In this document: in pieces, positions 38,270 through 47,384 of the stretch
How the letters are laid out: every line of letters starts with the position of its first letter
How positions within the stretch are numbered: the first letter of the stretch is position 1
Source of the DNA: Alphaproteobacteria bacterium
GTDB taxonomy: Bacteria; Pseudomonadota; Alphaproteobacteria; Rhodospirillales; Casp-alpha2
NCBI GenBank assembly: GCA_014382345.1
Contig: JACNJX010000042.1
Coordinates: 1 to 64,000, forward strand
DNA length: 64,000 bases
Direction of reading: 5' to 3'
The notes under the pieces: model-generated
What the model was told of the DNA's origin: nothing
Database searches by the model: none
What the model saw: the letters and a program-made list of their open reading frames with translations, nothing else
Translations under genes and position numbers: made by a program

Positions 38270-39036
38270 CGGTTCATTTCATCGGCGCCGGGCCGGGGGC
38301 GGCGGATTTGATTACGGTGCGCGGCCTGAACATGATCCGCGAATGTCCGGTGGTGCTCTATGCGGGTTCACTGGTGCCTGCGGAGATCGTCGCCGAAGCG
38401 CCCGTTGACGCCCGCGTCCTCGATACCGCGCCGATGCATCTGGACGAAATCATCGCCGAGATGAAAGCCGCGGATGACGCCGGGTTTGATGTGGCCCGGG
38501 TGCATTCGGGCGACCCGTCGCTTTATGGCGCCATCGCCGAACAAATGCGCCGCCTCGACGATCTTGGCATCGCTTACGACGTGACGCCGGGCGTGTCGGC
38601 CTATGCGGCCGCCGCCGCCGCCATGGGCAAGGAGCTGACCCTGCCCGATGTCAGCCAGACGGTGATCCTGACCCGCACCTCGGTGCGCAGCTCCGATATG
38701 CCCGATGGCGAAGACCTTAAGTCGTTGGGGCAAAGCGGCGCTACGCTGGCGGTGCACCTGTCGGTCAACAATCTGGCCGGTGTGGTCCGCGACCTCGTGC
38801 CGCACTACGGTGAAGACTGCCCCGTTGTCGTCGCTTACCGGGTCAGTTGGCCGGACGAGCAATTCCTGCACGGCACGCTGGCCGACATCCGGGACAAGGT
38901 CAAAGCCGCCGGGATTACCCGCACGGCGTTGATTCTGGTCGGGCGTGTGCTGGGCGGGGCCGACTTCGACGACAGCCGTCTCTATGCCGCCGATCACCAC
39001 CATGTGCTCAGGCCCAAGGATAAAAGGAAGGTCTAA
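38266..39036 (+). CDS. cobM: Precorrin-4 C11-methyltransferase (CobM/CbiF)
   Basis: A 256-residue class III methyltransferase. IGAGPGAADLITVRGL (about 5-20), VVLYAGSLVPAEIV and RVHSGDPSLYGAIAEQMRR are CobM/CbiF blocks; ILTRTSVRSSDMPDGE is also typical. The start overlaps the cobJ stop (ATGA). Its end overlaps the convergent cobK stop by 4 bp. It closes the forward methyltransferase block. Confidence 0.94.
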   Translation: MTVHFIGAGPGAADLITVRGLNMIRECPVVLYAGSLVPAEIVAEAPVDARVLDTAPMHLDEIIAEMKAADDAGFDVARVHSGDPSLYGAIAEQMRRLDDLGIAYDVTPGVSAYAAAAAAMGKELTLPDVSQTVILTRTSVRSSDMPDGEDLKSLGQSGATLAVHLSVNNLAGVVRDLVPHYGEDCPVVVAYRVSWPDEQFLHGTLADIRDKVKAAGITRTALILVGRVLGGADFDDSRLYAADHHHVLRPKDKRKV

Positions 39037-39809
39037 ATTTGCGCTTCGACCCAGGCGAAGGCCTCGTCCACGGTTTCGGCGGTGGGGCCGGGCTCCGGCG
39101 GCGGGCGGCGGATGAGGACGATCTTCACGCCGGCTTCGCCGGCGGCGAAGATTTTGGCTTCCGTGGCGCCGCCGCCTGCGTTCTTGGCGACCATGGTGTC
39201 GATAGTGTGGTCTGCCAGGATCGCGCGTTCGTCTTCCAGCCCATAAGGCGGCCGCCCGGTGATGACCTGATGGTTCTTCAACGGCGGCGGAGTGTCCGGC
39301 TCGTCCAGCAGGCGGACCAGGAACCACATGTCATCGAGGCCGGAAAACGCCTCCAGCCCCCGCATCCCGGTGGTCAGGAAGACCCGTCTGGCGAACCCTT
39401 TCAGGATCTCGGCGGCGGCGGGGAAGTCGCCGACTTCCAGCCATTGCGCCGACGGTGGAAACCGCCACGGCGGGCGCACCAGTTGCAGCCGGGGCGTGCC
39501 GCCGTCCATGGCATTCCCGCAGGCGATGGCGGCGTGGTCGGAAATCGTCGGGCTGAAGGGGTGGGTGGCATCGACGACCAGATCGACGGCGTTTTCGGCG
39601 ATATATGTCATCATTCCCTGAACGCCGCCGAAGCCGCCGGTGCGCACCTCTCCGGCCAGTTCCGGTGGGGCGTCCCGGCGTCCGGCCAGGGATGTCGTCA
39701 CCCGCACCCGCTTGCCGATCATCAACTGCACCCGGCGCGCCAGTTCGCGGGCCTCGCCGGTGCCGCCGAGAATAAGCAGGTGCTTTTTATCCTGCCCGTT
39801 ATCCGGCAT
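39033..39809 (-). CDS. cobK: Precorrin-6A reductase (CobK/CbiJ)
   Basis: A 258-residue NADPH-dependent reductase acting on the precorrin-6A macrocycle. LLILGGTGEARELARRV (about 10-26) is the N-terminal nucleotide-binding-like motif; VVDATHPFSPTISDHAA (about 79-95) and the C-terminal VAKNAGGGATEAKI are conserved in the family. It overlaps the end of cbiD by 11 bp in the same direction, so both are co-transcribed, and is convergent with cobM. Confidence 0.93.
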   Translation of the reverse strand: MPDNGQDKKHLLILGGTGEARELARRVQLMIGKRVRVTTSLAGRRDAPPELAGEVRTGGFGGVQGMMTYIAENAVDLVVDATHPFSPTISDHAAIACGNAMDGGTPRLQLVRPPWRFPPSAQWLEVGDFPAAAEILKGFARRVFLTTGMRGLEAFSGLDDMWFLVRLLDEPDTPPPLKNHQVITGRPPYGLEDERAILADHTIDTMVAKNAGGGATEAKIFAAGEAGVKIVLIRRPPPEPGPTAETVDEAFAWVEAQI

Positions 39810-40896
39810 GACCGACCTGCTTTCCGTTGCGGTCGAACAGCATGACCTCGACTTCGGTGCCGCCGGACAGGGCCGCCAGCGTCACCTCGCGCGCCTGTTT
39901 CGCGATCAGGCCGCCCAGTGCCAGACCTTGCGCTTCTGTCATTTCGAGAACCTCTGCCGCCGTGTTGGCGGCTTCTGCGTTGGCGACGGTGTCGCCGTCT
40001 GCGCCGAGATCGGCGAGCCAGCCCGCGAGCCTGCCCATATCGACGCGCGAGCGCGACGAATGCAGGTCCATCTCGCCCTGCGCCAGTTTGGTCAGCTTGC
40101 CGATACCACCGGCGATGGTGAGTTTTTCCACCGGATGGGTGCGCAGATACTTCAACAGGCCGCCGGCGAAATCCCCCATGTCGATCAGCGCCGCCTCGGA
40201 CAGGCCGAGGGCTTTCTGGACGGCGGCTTCCGACGTTGACCCCGTAGCCGCCGCGATGTGGGTGAGGCCAGAGGCCCGCGCCACGTCGACGCCACGGTGG
40301 ATGGAATGAATCCAGGCCGAGCACGAATAGGGAATGACCACGCCCGTGGTGCCCAGCACCGACAGGCCGCCCTCGATGCCGAGCCGCCCGTTCAGGGTCT
40401 TTTCCGCCAGCGCCGCACCGCCGGGAATAGACACGGTGATGGCGACGGCGGCCGCACCCCCGCTGGCGTATTTTTTCGTCAGGTCTTCGATCACGCCCTG
40501 CATCATGGCGCGCGGGCCTGGGTTGATGGCGGGCTCGCCGACGCCGAGCGCCAGGCCGGGCCGGGTCACGGTGCCGACACCGGGACCGGCATGAAAGGTG
40601 ATGCCGCCCGAATGGTTATCCAGCGCCACGGTAACGACAATTTCCGCGCCGTGGGTGATGTCCGGGTCGTCACCGGCGTCCTTGATGATGCCAACGGTCG
40701 CCTGCCCGTCGGTCAATTCCCTGCGCGTGAGCGCGAAGGCGGGCTCCTCTCCACGTGGCAGGGTGATCGTCACCGGGTCGGGAAAATCGCCGGTCAGCAA
40801 CGCCTGATAGGCCGCCGTCGTGGCCGCCGTAGCGCAGGCGCCGGTCGTCCATCCCTTGCGCAGGGGGCCGTTTGGTTTTTGTCTGGAGGTCGCCAT
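39799..40896 (-). CDS. cbiD: Cobalt-precorrin-5B C1-methyltransferase CbiD
   Basis: A 365-residue enzyme. RKGWTTGACATAATTAAYQA (about 13-32) is a clear CbiD signature; NPGPRAMMQGVIED, GILGGLSVLGTTGVV-like (here GLSVLGTTGVVIPYS) and HPVEKLTIAGGIGKLTKLA follow. CbiD methylates C1 in the cobalt-early pathway and replaces CobF. ATG 40896 has AAGGAG 5 nt upstream; the longer frame to 40929 is rejected. It is upstream of cobK and divergent from cobB. Confidence 0.95.
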   Translation of the reverse strand: MATSRQKPNGPLRKGWTTGACATAATTAAYQALLTGDFPDPVTITLPRGEEPAFALTRRELTDGQATVGIIKDAGDDPDITHGAEIVVTVALDNHSGGITFHAGPGVGTVTRPGLALGVGEPAINPGPRAMMQGVIEDLTKKYASGGAAAVAITVSIPGGAALAEKTLNGRLGIEGGLSVLGTTGVVIPYSCSAWIHSIHRGVDVARASGLTHIAAATGSTSEAAVQKALGLSEAALIDMGDFAGGLLKYLRTHPVEKLTIAGGIGKLTKLAQGEMDLHSSRSRVDMGRLAGWLADLGADGDTVANAEAANTAAEVLEMTEAQGLALGGLIAKQAREVTLAALSGGTEVEVMLFDRNGKQVGHAG

Positions 40897-41009
40897 GATA
40901 CTCCTTGTGAACCCACGATATATTATCATATCCGTCCGGGGGGCCTCATTCTATCATGGGGCTTGCCATGCGCCCGGAACGGATTGAATTTTTAAGGACC
41001 GATACGTAG

Positions 41010-42332
41010 ATGCACAACCGGGGTTTAATCATCGCCGCGCCATCCTCGGGCAGCGGCAAGACCGTGGTGACGCTGGGCCTGCTCAGGCATCTGGCGGCCC
41101 TTGGCCGGGACGTCGCCTCGGCCAAGGCGGGGCCGGATTATATCGACCCGGCGTTTCACGCTGCGGCCAGCGTGCGTGCGTGCGTGAACCTGGACCCCTG
41201 GGCGATGCGCGGAGACACCCTGAACGCCCTGGCCTCTGGCCTGGATACGGACACGGTGATCTGCGAAGGAGTCATGGGCCTGTTCGACGGCGCCTTCGTG
41301 AAAGCGGAGGGACTCGAACGCGATGGCTCCACGGCGGACCTGTCCAGCCGCACCGGCTGGCCGGTGGTGCTGGTCATCGACGCCCGTGCCCAGGCCGCGT
41401 CCGCCGCCGCCGTGCTCAAGGGCTTTGCCGAATACCGCGCCGACGTGTCCGTCGCCGGCGTCGTCTTCAACCGGGTTGGCGGCGGGCGGCACGAAGATAT
41501 TTTAAGGCAGGCCTGTGCCCAGTCGATGCCGGAAATTCCGGTGCTGGGCTGTCTGCCGAGGGCGGATGGACTGGCCCTGCCGGAACGCCATCTCGGGCTG
41601 GTGCAGGCGGTCGAGCATCCCGATCTTGAGACGTTCCTTGAAACCGCGGCCGGGCTGGTGGCGGCGCATGTGGACGTGGACGGACTTCTGGGCCTTGCCG
41701 GCCCGCTCAAATTTGACGGCGGCGACAGGGTTTCCCCTCTGCTCCCAATAGGCCAGCGCATCGCGGTGGCGTCCGATGAAGCCTTCGCCTTTTCCTATGC
41801 CTCCGTGATCGGGGGCTGGCGCGACGCCGGGGCTGACATCGTGTTCTTTTCGCCGCTGGCCGACGAGGCGCCGGATGAAAATGCGGATGCGGTGTATCTG
41901 CCGGGCGGCTATCCGGAACTGCATGGCGGACGGCTGTCGGCGGCTTTGGCTTTTCAGGACGGGCTGCGCAGCCGGGCCGGGGCCGGGGCGGCGGTGTTCG
42001 GCGAATGCGGCGGCTACATGGTGCTGGGCCGGGGACTGGTGGATGCCGAAGGCACGCGCCACGCCATGGCGGGGCTGCTCGGTCTGGAGACGTCTTTCGC
42101 CGAACGCAAATTACATCTGGGCTACCGGCGGATGAAAGCGCTGTGCGGCAATCCTTTGGGCGAGGCCGGGGCGGTGTTCCGCGGCCACGAATTTCATTAT
42201 TCGGCGACGCTGTCCGAAGACGGTGCGCCTTTGTTCGAGGCCACGGATGCCGCGGGCAACGATCTCGGCTCTTTTGGCCTGGCCGATGGCCGGGTGGCGG
42301 GGTCGTTTTTCCACCTGATCGACCGGGAATAG
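41010..42332 (+). CDS. cobB: Cobyrinate a,c-diamide synthase (CobB/CbiA)
   Basis: A 440-residue glutamine-dependent amidotransferase that amidates the a and c side chains. N-terminal P-loop IIAAPSSGSGKTVVTLGLL (about 7-25), AGPDYIDPAFHAAAS, and C-terminal glutaminase domain with the nucleophile Cys in GECGGYMVLGRGL and a His in RGHEFHYS. AAGGA is about 11 nt upstream of the ATG. It is divergent from cbiD with a 113-bp gap and is the last cobalamin gene here. Confidence 0.95.
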   Translation: MHNRGLIIAAPSSGSGKTVVTLGLLRHLAALGRDVASAKAGPDYIDPAFHAAASVRACVNLDPWAMRGDTLNALASGLDTDTVICEGVMGLFDGAFVKAEGLERDGSTADLSSRTGWPVVLVIDARAQAASAAAVLKGFAEYRADVSVAGVVFNRVGGGRHEDILRQACAQSMPEIPVLGCLPRADGLALPERHLGLVQAVEHPDLETFLETAAGLVAAHVDVDGLLGLAGPLKFDGGDRVSPLLPIGQRIAVASDEAFAFSYASVIGGWRDAGADIVFFSPLADEAPDENADAVYLPGGYPELHGGRLSAALAFQDGLRSRAGAGAAVFGECGGYMVLGRGLVDAEGTRHAMAGLLGLETSFAERKLHLGYRRMKALCGNPLGEAGAVFRGHEFHYSATLSEDGAPLFEATDAAGNDLGSFGLADGRVAGSFFHLIDRE

Positions 42333-42401
42333 GGTGGCGGTTTCTTTGACAACCTTTATCGGACGGGGTACCTCTTTGACGCAATCAGGAGCAACCGTTT
42401 G

Positions 42402-42863
42402 ATGCCCGGAAAACCGAACGCGGCCCCCTTGGAAAAGCCGTTCTGGCAGACCAAGACGCTGGATCAGATGTCCAGGGCGGAGTGGGAATCGCTGTGCGAC
42501 GGCTGCGCCAAATGCTGTCTGAATAAGCTGGAAAACGAATCCACCGGTGAAATCCAGTACACCGATGTCGCCTGCCGCCTACTGGATACCGAACAGTGCC
42601 GCTGCGTCAGCTACGACGACCGCAAGCGCTTCGTGCCCGACTGCCGCATCCTGACGCCGCGCGCGGTTCGCGAACTGGAATGGTTGCCCAGTACCTGCGC
42701 CTACCGGCTGGTCAATGAGGGCAAGGATTTGTACTGGTGGCATCCGTTGATGTCCGGCGATCCGGAAACGGTGCATCAGGCCGTCGTGTCGGTGCGGGGC
42801 CGCGTGGTTTCGGAACGTGACACCGACGATCTGGAAGGCCGCGTTGTCGGTTGGCCGAAGTGA
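42402..42863 (+). CDS. YcgN/UPF0260-family cysteine-cluster protein
   Basis: A 153-residue cytoplasmic protein with clustered cysteines: [15 protein letters not shown] (about 30-44), [15 protein letters not shown] and PDCRILTP, then STCAYRL. This is the layout of the YcgN/YkgJ zinc- or iron-binding protein family, whose role is unknown. ATG 42402 is preferred, with TTG at 42399 possible; AGGAG lies about 9-12 nt upstream. It follows cobB by 69 bp and precedes a DapA-family gene by 33 bp. Confidence 0.85.
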   Translation: MPGKPNAAPLEKPFWQTKTLDQMSRAEWESLCDGCAKCCLNKLENESTGEIQYTDVACRLLDTEQCRCVSYDDRKRFVPDCRILTPRAVRELEWLPSTCAYRLVNEGKDLYWWHPLMSGDPETVHQAVVSVRGRVVSERDTDDLEGRVVGWPK

Positions 42864-42896
42864 GTAAACATCCATTCAACAAGGAGTGATGAAACC

Positions 42897-43820
42897 GTGT
42901 CTCAACAGGAATTTGCCTTTTCCGGCGTTTACGCCGCAGCCCTGACCCCACAAACGGACAACGGCACGCCGGACGTCGGCCTGATGGCGTCTCATTGCCG
43001 CTGGCTGCTCGATAACGGCTGCGACGGCCTGGCTATTCTGGGCACCACGGGCGAAGCCAATTCGTTCAGTGTCGATGAAAAGATCGCCCTTCTGGACGGG
43101 CTGGCCGAGGCCGGCATCCCCGGCGATACCCTGATGCCGGGGACAGGCGCGTGCGCCATCCCCGACGCCGTGGCGTTGACCAGAGCGGCTTTGAAAAACG
43201 GCGCGCCGGGGGTCCTGATGCTGCCGCCGTTCTATTACAAGAACCCCAGCGACGACGGCCTGTTCGCGGCGTACTCGGAAATTATCCAGCAGGTCGGCGA
43301 TGCGGATCTCAAGATCTGCCTCTATCACTTCCCGCAGATGTCGACCGTGCCGATTTCCTATGCGCTGATCGAACGCCTGTTGAAGGAATACCCGGACACG
43401 GTGGCCGGCATGAAGGACAGCTCCGGCGATGCCGACAACATGATCGGGGCGGCGAAAGCGTTTCCCGGTTTCGCCGTGTTTGCCGGTTCCGATGAATTGA
43501 TGCTGCCGTTGATCGAGGCCGGTGGTGCGGGTTGTATCACGGCGTGCGCCAATGTCGGCTCGAAACTGGCCGGTGAGGTTTATCAGGGTTGGAAGAACGG
43601 CGACGACGTTCAGGCGACTCACGAAACCCTGACCGCCGTGCGCAATGCGATCGTGAAATTCCCACTGTCGACGGCATTGAAGACGCTGATGGCGCGTCAT
43701 TCCGGAACCGACGGATGGCTCAACATCCGTCCGCCTTTGATGCGTATGAACGATGCCGACCGCGACGCCCTTTTCGACGCCTTCGACGCCATCGGCTTTT
43801 CCATTCCGCCGGTATCCTAG
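42897..43820 (+). CDS. DapA-family (dihydrodipicolinate synthase/N-acetylneuraminate lyase) aldolase
   Basis: A 307-residue class I aldolase of the DHDPS/NAL superfamily. GTTGEANSFSVDEKIALL (about 44-61) is the pyruvate-binding motif, FYYKNPSDDGLFAAY carries the Tyr, and the Schiff-base Lys is Lys173 in GMKDSSG. The start is GTG 42897 with AAGGAG 10 nt upstream; the ATG at 42889 is out of frame. The family includes DapA and several sugar-acid or hydroxyproline lyases. The context gives no lysine genes, so the specific substrate is left open. Confidence 0.85.
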   Translation: MSQQEFAFSGVYAAALTPQTDNGTPDVGLMASHCRWLLDNGCDGLAILGTTGEANSFSVDEKIALLDGLAEAGIPGDTLMPGTGACAIPDAVALTRAALKNGAPGVLMLPPFYYKNPSDDGLFAAYSEIIQQVGDADLKICLYHFPQMSTVPISYALIERLLKEYPDTVAGMKDSSGDADNMIGAAKAFPGFAVFAGSDELMLPLIEAGGAGCITACANVGSKLAGEVYQGWKNGDDVQATHETLTAVRNAIVKFPLSTALKTLMARHSGTDGWLNIRPPLMRMNDADRDALFDAFDAIGFSIPPVS

Positions 43821-43830
43821 AGGCATATAC

Positions 43831-44562
43831 ATGACCAAGGCGCTGTCACGGGAAGCCTCAGTCGACCTCGCCGGCAGGCGGGTGGCGGTGCGGTTTCTCC
43901 GTAATCGCCGTGCGCGCCGCATCATCCTGCGCCTGGACACGAACAACGACGGGAACCAGGACGGGGCAGAGGATGGCGTCGTCGTCACCCTGCCGGGACG
44001 CACAGGCGTTGAGGAAGGCCTTGCCCTGGTCCGCGACAAGGCGGATTGGGTGCTGGCCCGGCTCGAAGGCCGCCCACCCAGAATCCCGTTCGTGGACGGC
44101 GCGGTGGTGCCGTTGGGCGGCGTCGATCATGTCATTCGCCACACCGGCGCTGGGCGCGGCCTGGTCAGGCTGGAAGGTGCGAACATCCTCGTCGCCGGGG
44201 GTCTTGAACATACGGCCCGGCGGGTGCGCGACTGGTTCCGGGGCGAAGCGAAGGCGCGTATCCGGGGGAAAGTCCGGGACAAGGCGGCGGTTCTCGATCG
44301 CACGCCGGGGCGCATCACCGTCCGTGATACCAAAAGCCGTTGGGGGTCGTGTTCCCATGATGGCAACCTGTCGTTTTGCTGGCGGCTGGTGATGGCGCCC
44401 GAAAGCGTTCTCGATTACGTCGTCGCCCACGAAGTGGCGCACCTGGCCGAACACAATCATGGACCGGAGTTCTGGCGGCTGGTCGGCACGTTGACCGATG
44501 ATATGGACTGGGGCCGCGACTGGCTGAGGCGGAACGGCGAACGCCTGCACCGGATTGGTTAG
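43831..44562 (+). CDS. YgjP-like metallopeptidase (M48/DUF45 family)
   Basis: A 243-residue predicted zinc peptidase. VVAHEVAHLAEHNH (about 204-217) holds the HExxH motif and the third ligand region HGPEFWRLV follows. RDTKSRWGSCSHDGNLSF is a typical YgjP/DUF45 block. The start ATG 43831 lies 10 bp after the aldolase stop; the longer frame to 43753 is rejected. No signal peptide is seen, so it is probably cytoplasmic. Substrates of this family are unknown. Confidence 0.87.
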   Translation: MTKALSREASVDLAGRRVAVRFLRNRRARRIILRLDTNNDGNQDGAEDGVVVTLPGRTGVEEGLALVRDKADWVLARLEGRPPRIPFVDGAVVPLGGVDHVIRHTGAGRGLVRLEGANILVAGGLEHTARRVRDWFRGEAKARIRGKVRDKAAVLDRTPGRITVRDTKSRWGSCSHDGNLSFCWRLVMAPESVLDYVVAHEVAHLAEHNHGPEFWRLVGTLTDDMDWGRDWLRRNGERLHRIG

Positions 44563-44579
44563 GGCGGGGCTTGGAAGGC

Positions 44580-45035
44580 ATGAAACAGGCGCAGGGTACG
44601 CTCACCGTCGAGACACCGGGGCAGGGGTTGCTCGAAGTCACCGGAGAGGTAACCCAATGGCTGCGCCAACAGAGCGTGTCCACCGGATTGCTCACTATTT
44701 ATATCCGCCATACATCAGCGTCGCTGGTGATCCAGGAAAACGCCGACCCGTCGGTGATGCGGGACATGCAGGGGTTTTTCAAAAAACTGGTTCCGGAAGA
44801 CCTTTCGCTGTATTCCCATACGACGGAAGGCTCCGACGATATGCCGGCCCACATCAAAGGGGCGCTGACGGAGACGTCGCTGGGCATTCCCGTTTCCGGG
44901 GGCGAAATGGTTTTAGGTACCTGGCAGGGGATTTTCCTGTTCGAACACCGCACCCGCCCGCACCGGCGGGAGCTTGTCCTGCACCTGATCGGCGATAACC
45001 CGAAACATAACGTAGATGAGTGGGGAGGAGAGTAG
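44580..45035 (+). CDS. YjbQ / UPF0047 family protein
   Basis: A 151-residue protein. TIYIRHTSASLVIQENADPS (about 38-57) and HIKGALTETSLGIPVSGGEM (about 91-110), then GTWQGIFLFEHR, are the conserved YjbQ blocks. Members have weak thiamine-phosphate synthase activity in complementation tests, but the natural role is unclear. ATG 44580 (MKQAQG) is chosen; GGAAGG lies just upstream; the TTG at 44571 is less likely. The next gene begins 5 bp after its stop. Confidence 0.9.
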   Translation: MKQAQGTLTVETPGQGLLEVTGEVTQWLRQQSVSTGLLTIYIRHTSASLVIQENADPSVMRDMQGFFKKLVPEDLSLYSHTTEGSDDMPAHIKGALTETSLGIPVSGGEMVLGTWQGIFLFEHRTRPHRRELVLHLIGDNPKHNVDEWGGE

Positions 45036-45040
45036 GGAAT

Positions 45041-45415
45041 ATGGCGTCCTGGTTTGTGCCCGCCCTGATTGGCGCCCTGTTTGTGGCGATCTTCGTCGTC
45101 CGGCGAAAGATGAAGGATTCCGAAAGTCCCTTCGGGCTCTGGTGCGTGAAGCACCTGAAGCCGCTGATGGCAAAGGCGACGACGGCGTTTTTTATCCTCA
45201 CCCTGGCGGCGTGGATTTTAATTTTTCTGGTTACGCCGAAGGAGGAACGCGGCGGTTTTCAGGATGTTGTCCGCGATTTTCAGAAGGCCATCGGCCTGAA
45301 GACCGAAGAGGCTGGGGACCAAACGCCTTCGGGCAAGCCGTCTTTCCCGCCGCCGTTCCGAATCCCGGGGCCCGGGGAAACTGCGAAACCGATACCGGCC
45401 CCAAAGACACCATGA
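45041..45415 (+). CDS. Small membrane protein of unknown function
   Basis: A 124-residue protein with two probable membrane segments: ASWFVPALIGALFVAIFVV (about 2-20) and TTAFFILTLAAWILIFLV (about 47-64). The loop carries LWCVKHLKPLM, and the C-terminal 55 residues are Pro-rich and soluble. The ATG at 45041 has a GGAGGAG-AGGG ribosome site. It sits 5 bp after yjbQ and 10 bp before the TPR gene, so the three are probably one transcript. I do not recognise a family. Confidence 0.75.
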   Translation: MASWFVPALIGALFVAIFVVRRKMKDSESPFGLWCVKHLKPLMAKATTAFFILTLAAWILIFLVTPKEERGGFQDVVRDFQKAIGLKTEEAGDQTPSGKPSFPPPFRIPGPGETAKPIPAPKTP

Positions 45416-45425
45416 GGCGGCGGGC

Positions 45426-47192
45426 GTGAAAAAGCAGAAAAAAGGCGGACGCAAGAAACCGGCGGCGAAAAAGTTCCGTAAAAAAACCGTAGCCCCGACC
45501 CCACCCCAATTCACGCCCCCATTTACGTCCCCATCCACGCCTGTTTCCCCGACCGCCTCTCCATCCATCTCTCCATCCGCAGGGGACGCCTTAGGGCAGG
45601 CGGCTGCGGCGCTGCGTTCGGGCCGCCCGTCCGACGCGCTCGGGCTTATCGGGCAGATCCTGTCGCGCGATCCGGGCGATACGGAGGCGTTGAATCTGGC
45701 CGGGGTGGCGGCCTTTCAGGCCGGTGATGCGGCGGAAGCCATTTCCCTGCTGGAAACCGCTATCGCCTTTCGCCCCGGCTTTGCCGATGCCCACAACAAC
45801 CTGGGTAATGTTCTCAAGGCCACAGGCGACCTGGCCGCTGCCGAAGCCGCTTACCGCCGGGCCGTCGATGCCAGTCCGGATAACCGGGACGCAGAATTCA
45901 ATCTCGGCATCGCCCTTGAGGCGCAAGGCCGTTTTACCGAGGCCGAAGCGTGTTACCGGCGCTGCATCGCCCTGGAACCGGCCTCGGCGTCCGGGCCTTT
46001 TCATCTCGGCAATGTGTTGAAGGCGCTGGGCCGGCTGGATGAGGCGGCGGCGGCCTACGCGGGTGCGCTGGACATCGATCCTAATCATGCAGACGCGCTC
46101 AACAACGCCGGCGCCGTGCATATGGAGCTGGGCCGCCCGGTCGACGCCATCCACGCCTATCGCAAGGCCGTGGGCCTAAACCCGGATTTCGCCGAGGCGC
46201 ATTACAATCTGGGCGTCGCCTGTCAGGAAACGGGCGCGCTGGACGACGCCATGGCCAGTTACCGCAAGACGCTGGAGTGCGCTCCGGACCACGCCGGGGC
46301 CGAGGTCAACATCGGCTATGGGTTTAAGGAGATGGGGCGGCTGGAAGAGGCCGAGGCGGCGTATCTCCGGGCTATCGGCATGGCTCCGGACTACGACAAG
46401 GTACGGGTCAACCTGGGCGATCTGTATTTGCAGCAGGGCAGACCCGAAGCGGCGCTCGATGTGTGTGACGTGTATCTCAAGGACCATCCCGGAAACATTT
46501 CCATGCTGGCGTTCAAGGCCATCGCCCTGGAAGACGCCGGCGACAGGGACGGCGTCCGGGACCTTTATGATTTCGACCGCCTGTTGCGCTCCATTCGCCA
46601 TACCGCGCCGGAGGGCTTTGCCGATATGGCGGACTTCAACCGGGCGCTGGCTGAGCATGTGCTCGGCCATCCGTCGCTGGTGCGCCAGCCGGCATCCCAT
46701 GCGACCCGGTCCGGCCGTCATTCGGGGGAGTTGCTGGTCGAACCGAAAGGTCCGGTGGCGGCGCTGGAAAGCCTGATCACGGCGGCGGTGGATGATTATC
46801 GCCGGGAACTGCCGCCGGACGACCCGGATGACGGAGCTCACCCCTGGCTGGCGATGCGGCCCGACCGTATGGGCCTTAGTGTGTGGGGCGTGGCCATGGA
46901 CCGTCAGGGTCATCAACTGGCGCATATCCATCCATCGGCGTGGTTGTCGGGCGTGTATTACCCGAAAATCCCCGCCGTGGTCCGTGCCGACGACCCCGGC
47001 CACGCCGGCTGGATCGAATTCGGCCGCGCGCCCGACGACTTTCACGGTACCCAGGCGCCCGAAGTGCGTCTGATCCGGCCCGAGGAAGGCCTGATGGTGC
47101 TTTTCCCGTCTTATTTTTATCACCGCACGGTACCCTTCGAATCCGACGAGGTGCGGATTTCCATTGCCTTCGACGTTCTTGATCTGGATTGA
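45426..47192 (+). CDS. TPR protein with C-terminal 2OG-Fe(II) oxygenase-like domain
   Basis: A 588-residue protein. The N-terminus is Lys-rich (first 30 residues), followed by a Thr/Pro/Ser stretch (about 28-50). Residues about 55-370 are tandem TPRs with repeated A-N-NAG and G-x-A-x-x-LG-type helices (LNNAGAVHMELGRP, HYNLGVACQETGAL). The C-terminal part (about 490-588) reads LAHIHPSAWLSGVYY, FPSYFYHRTVPF and VRISIAFDVL, the layout of the putative 2OG-Fe(II) oxygenase family (PF13759) with candidate iron ligands in HIH and YHRTV. Substrate is unknown; the TPR part could present a protein or glycan substrate. The start is GTG 45426. Confidence 0.82.
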   Translation: MKKQKKGGRKKPAAKKFRKKTVAPTPPQFTPPFTSPSTPVSPTASPSISPSAGDALGQAAAALRSGRPSDALGLIGQILSRDPGDTEALNLAGVAAFQAGDAAEAISLLETAIAFRPGFADAHNNLGNVLKATGDLAAAEAAYRRAVDASPDNRDAEFNLGIALEAQGRFTEAEACYRRCIALEPASASGPFHLGNVLKALGRLDEAAAAYAGALDIDPNHADALNNAGAVHMELGRPVDAIHAYRKAVGLNPDFAEAHYNLGVACQETGALDDAMASYRKTLECAPDHAGAEVNIGYGFKEMGRLEEAEAAYLRAIGMAPDYDKVRVNLGDLYLQQGRPEAALDVCDVYLKDHPGNISMLAFKAIALEDAGDRDGVRDLYDFDRLLRSIRHTAPEGFADMADFNRALAEHVLGHPSLVRQPASHATRSGRHSGELLVEPKGPVAALESLITAAVDDYRRELPPDDPDDGAHPWLAMRPDRMGLSVWGVAMDRQGHQLAHIHPSAWLSGVYYPKIPAVVRADDPGHAGWIEFGRAPDDFHGTQAPEVRLIRPEEGLMVLFPSYFYHRTVPFESDEVRISIAFDVLDLD

Positions 47193-47384
47193 AGGGCCCG
47201 GCTGCAAGGCCCGGCCTCTCCCCGTTCGGTCTTGAGCGGGGCATCGCTATAACCATTGCGTGGAAATTGTTTTAAAAACATTGGGTTATTGTAAATTCCC
47301 TGAAAACCGCACTATTGTTGTCGGCAATTAGGGAAGAAGCCGTATCCAAGCGGTTCAAAAAGCCTTGAGTTTGAGGGCACTGGA

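Noticed and set aside
47193-47240. C/G-rich inverted sequence after the TPR/oxygenase gene as a terminator
   Set aside because: The possible stem (CCCCG/CGGGG) has a long loop and no T run, so it is not convincing.
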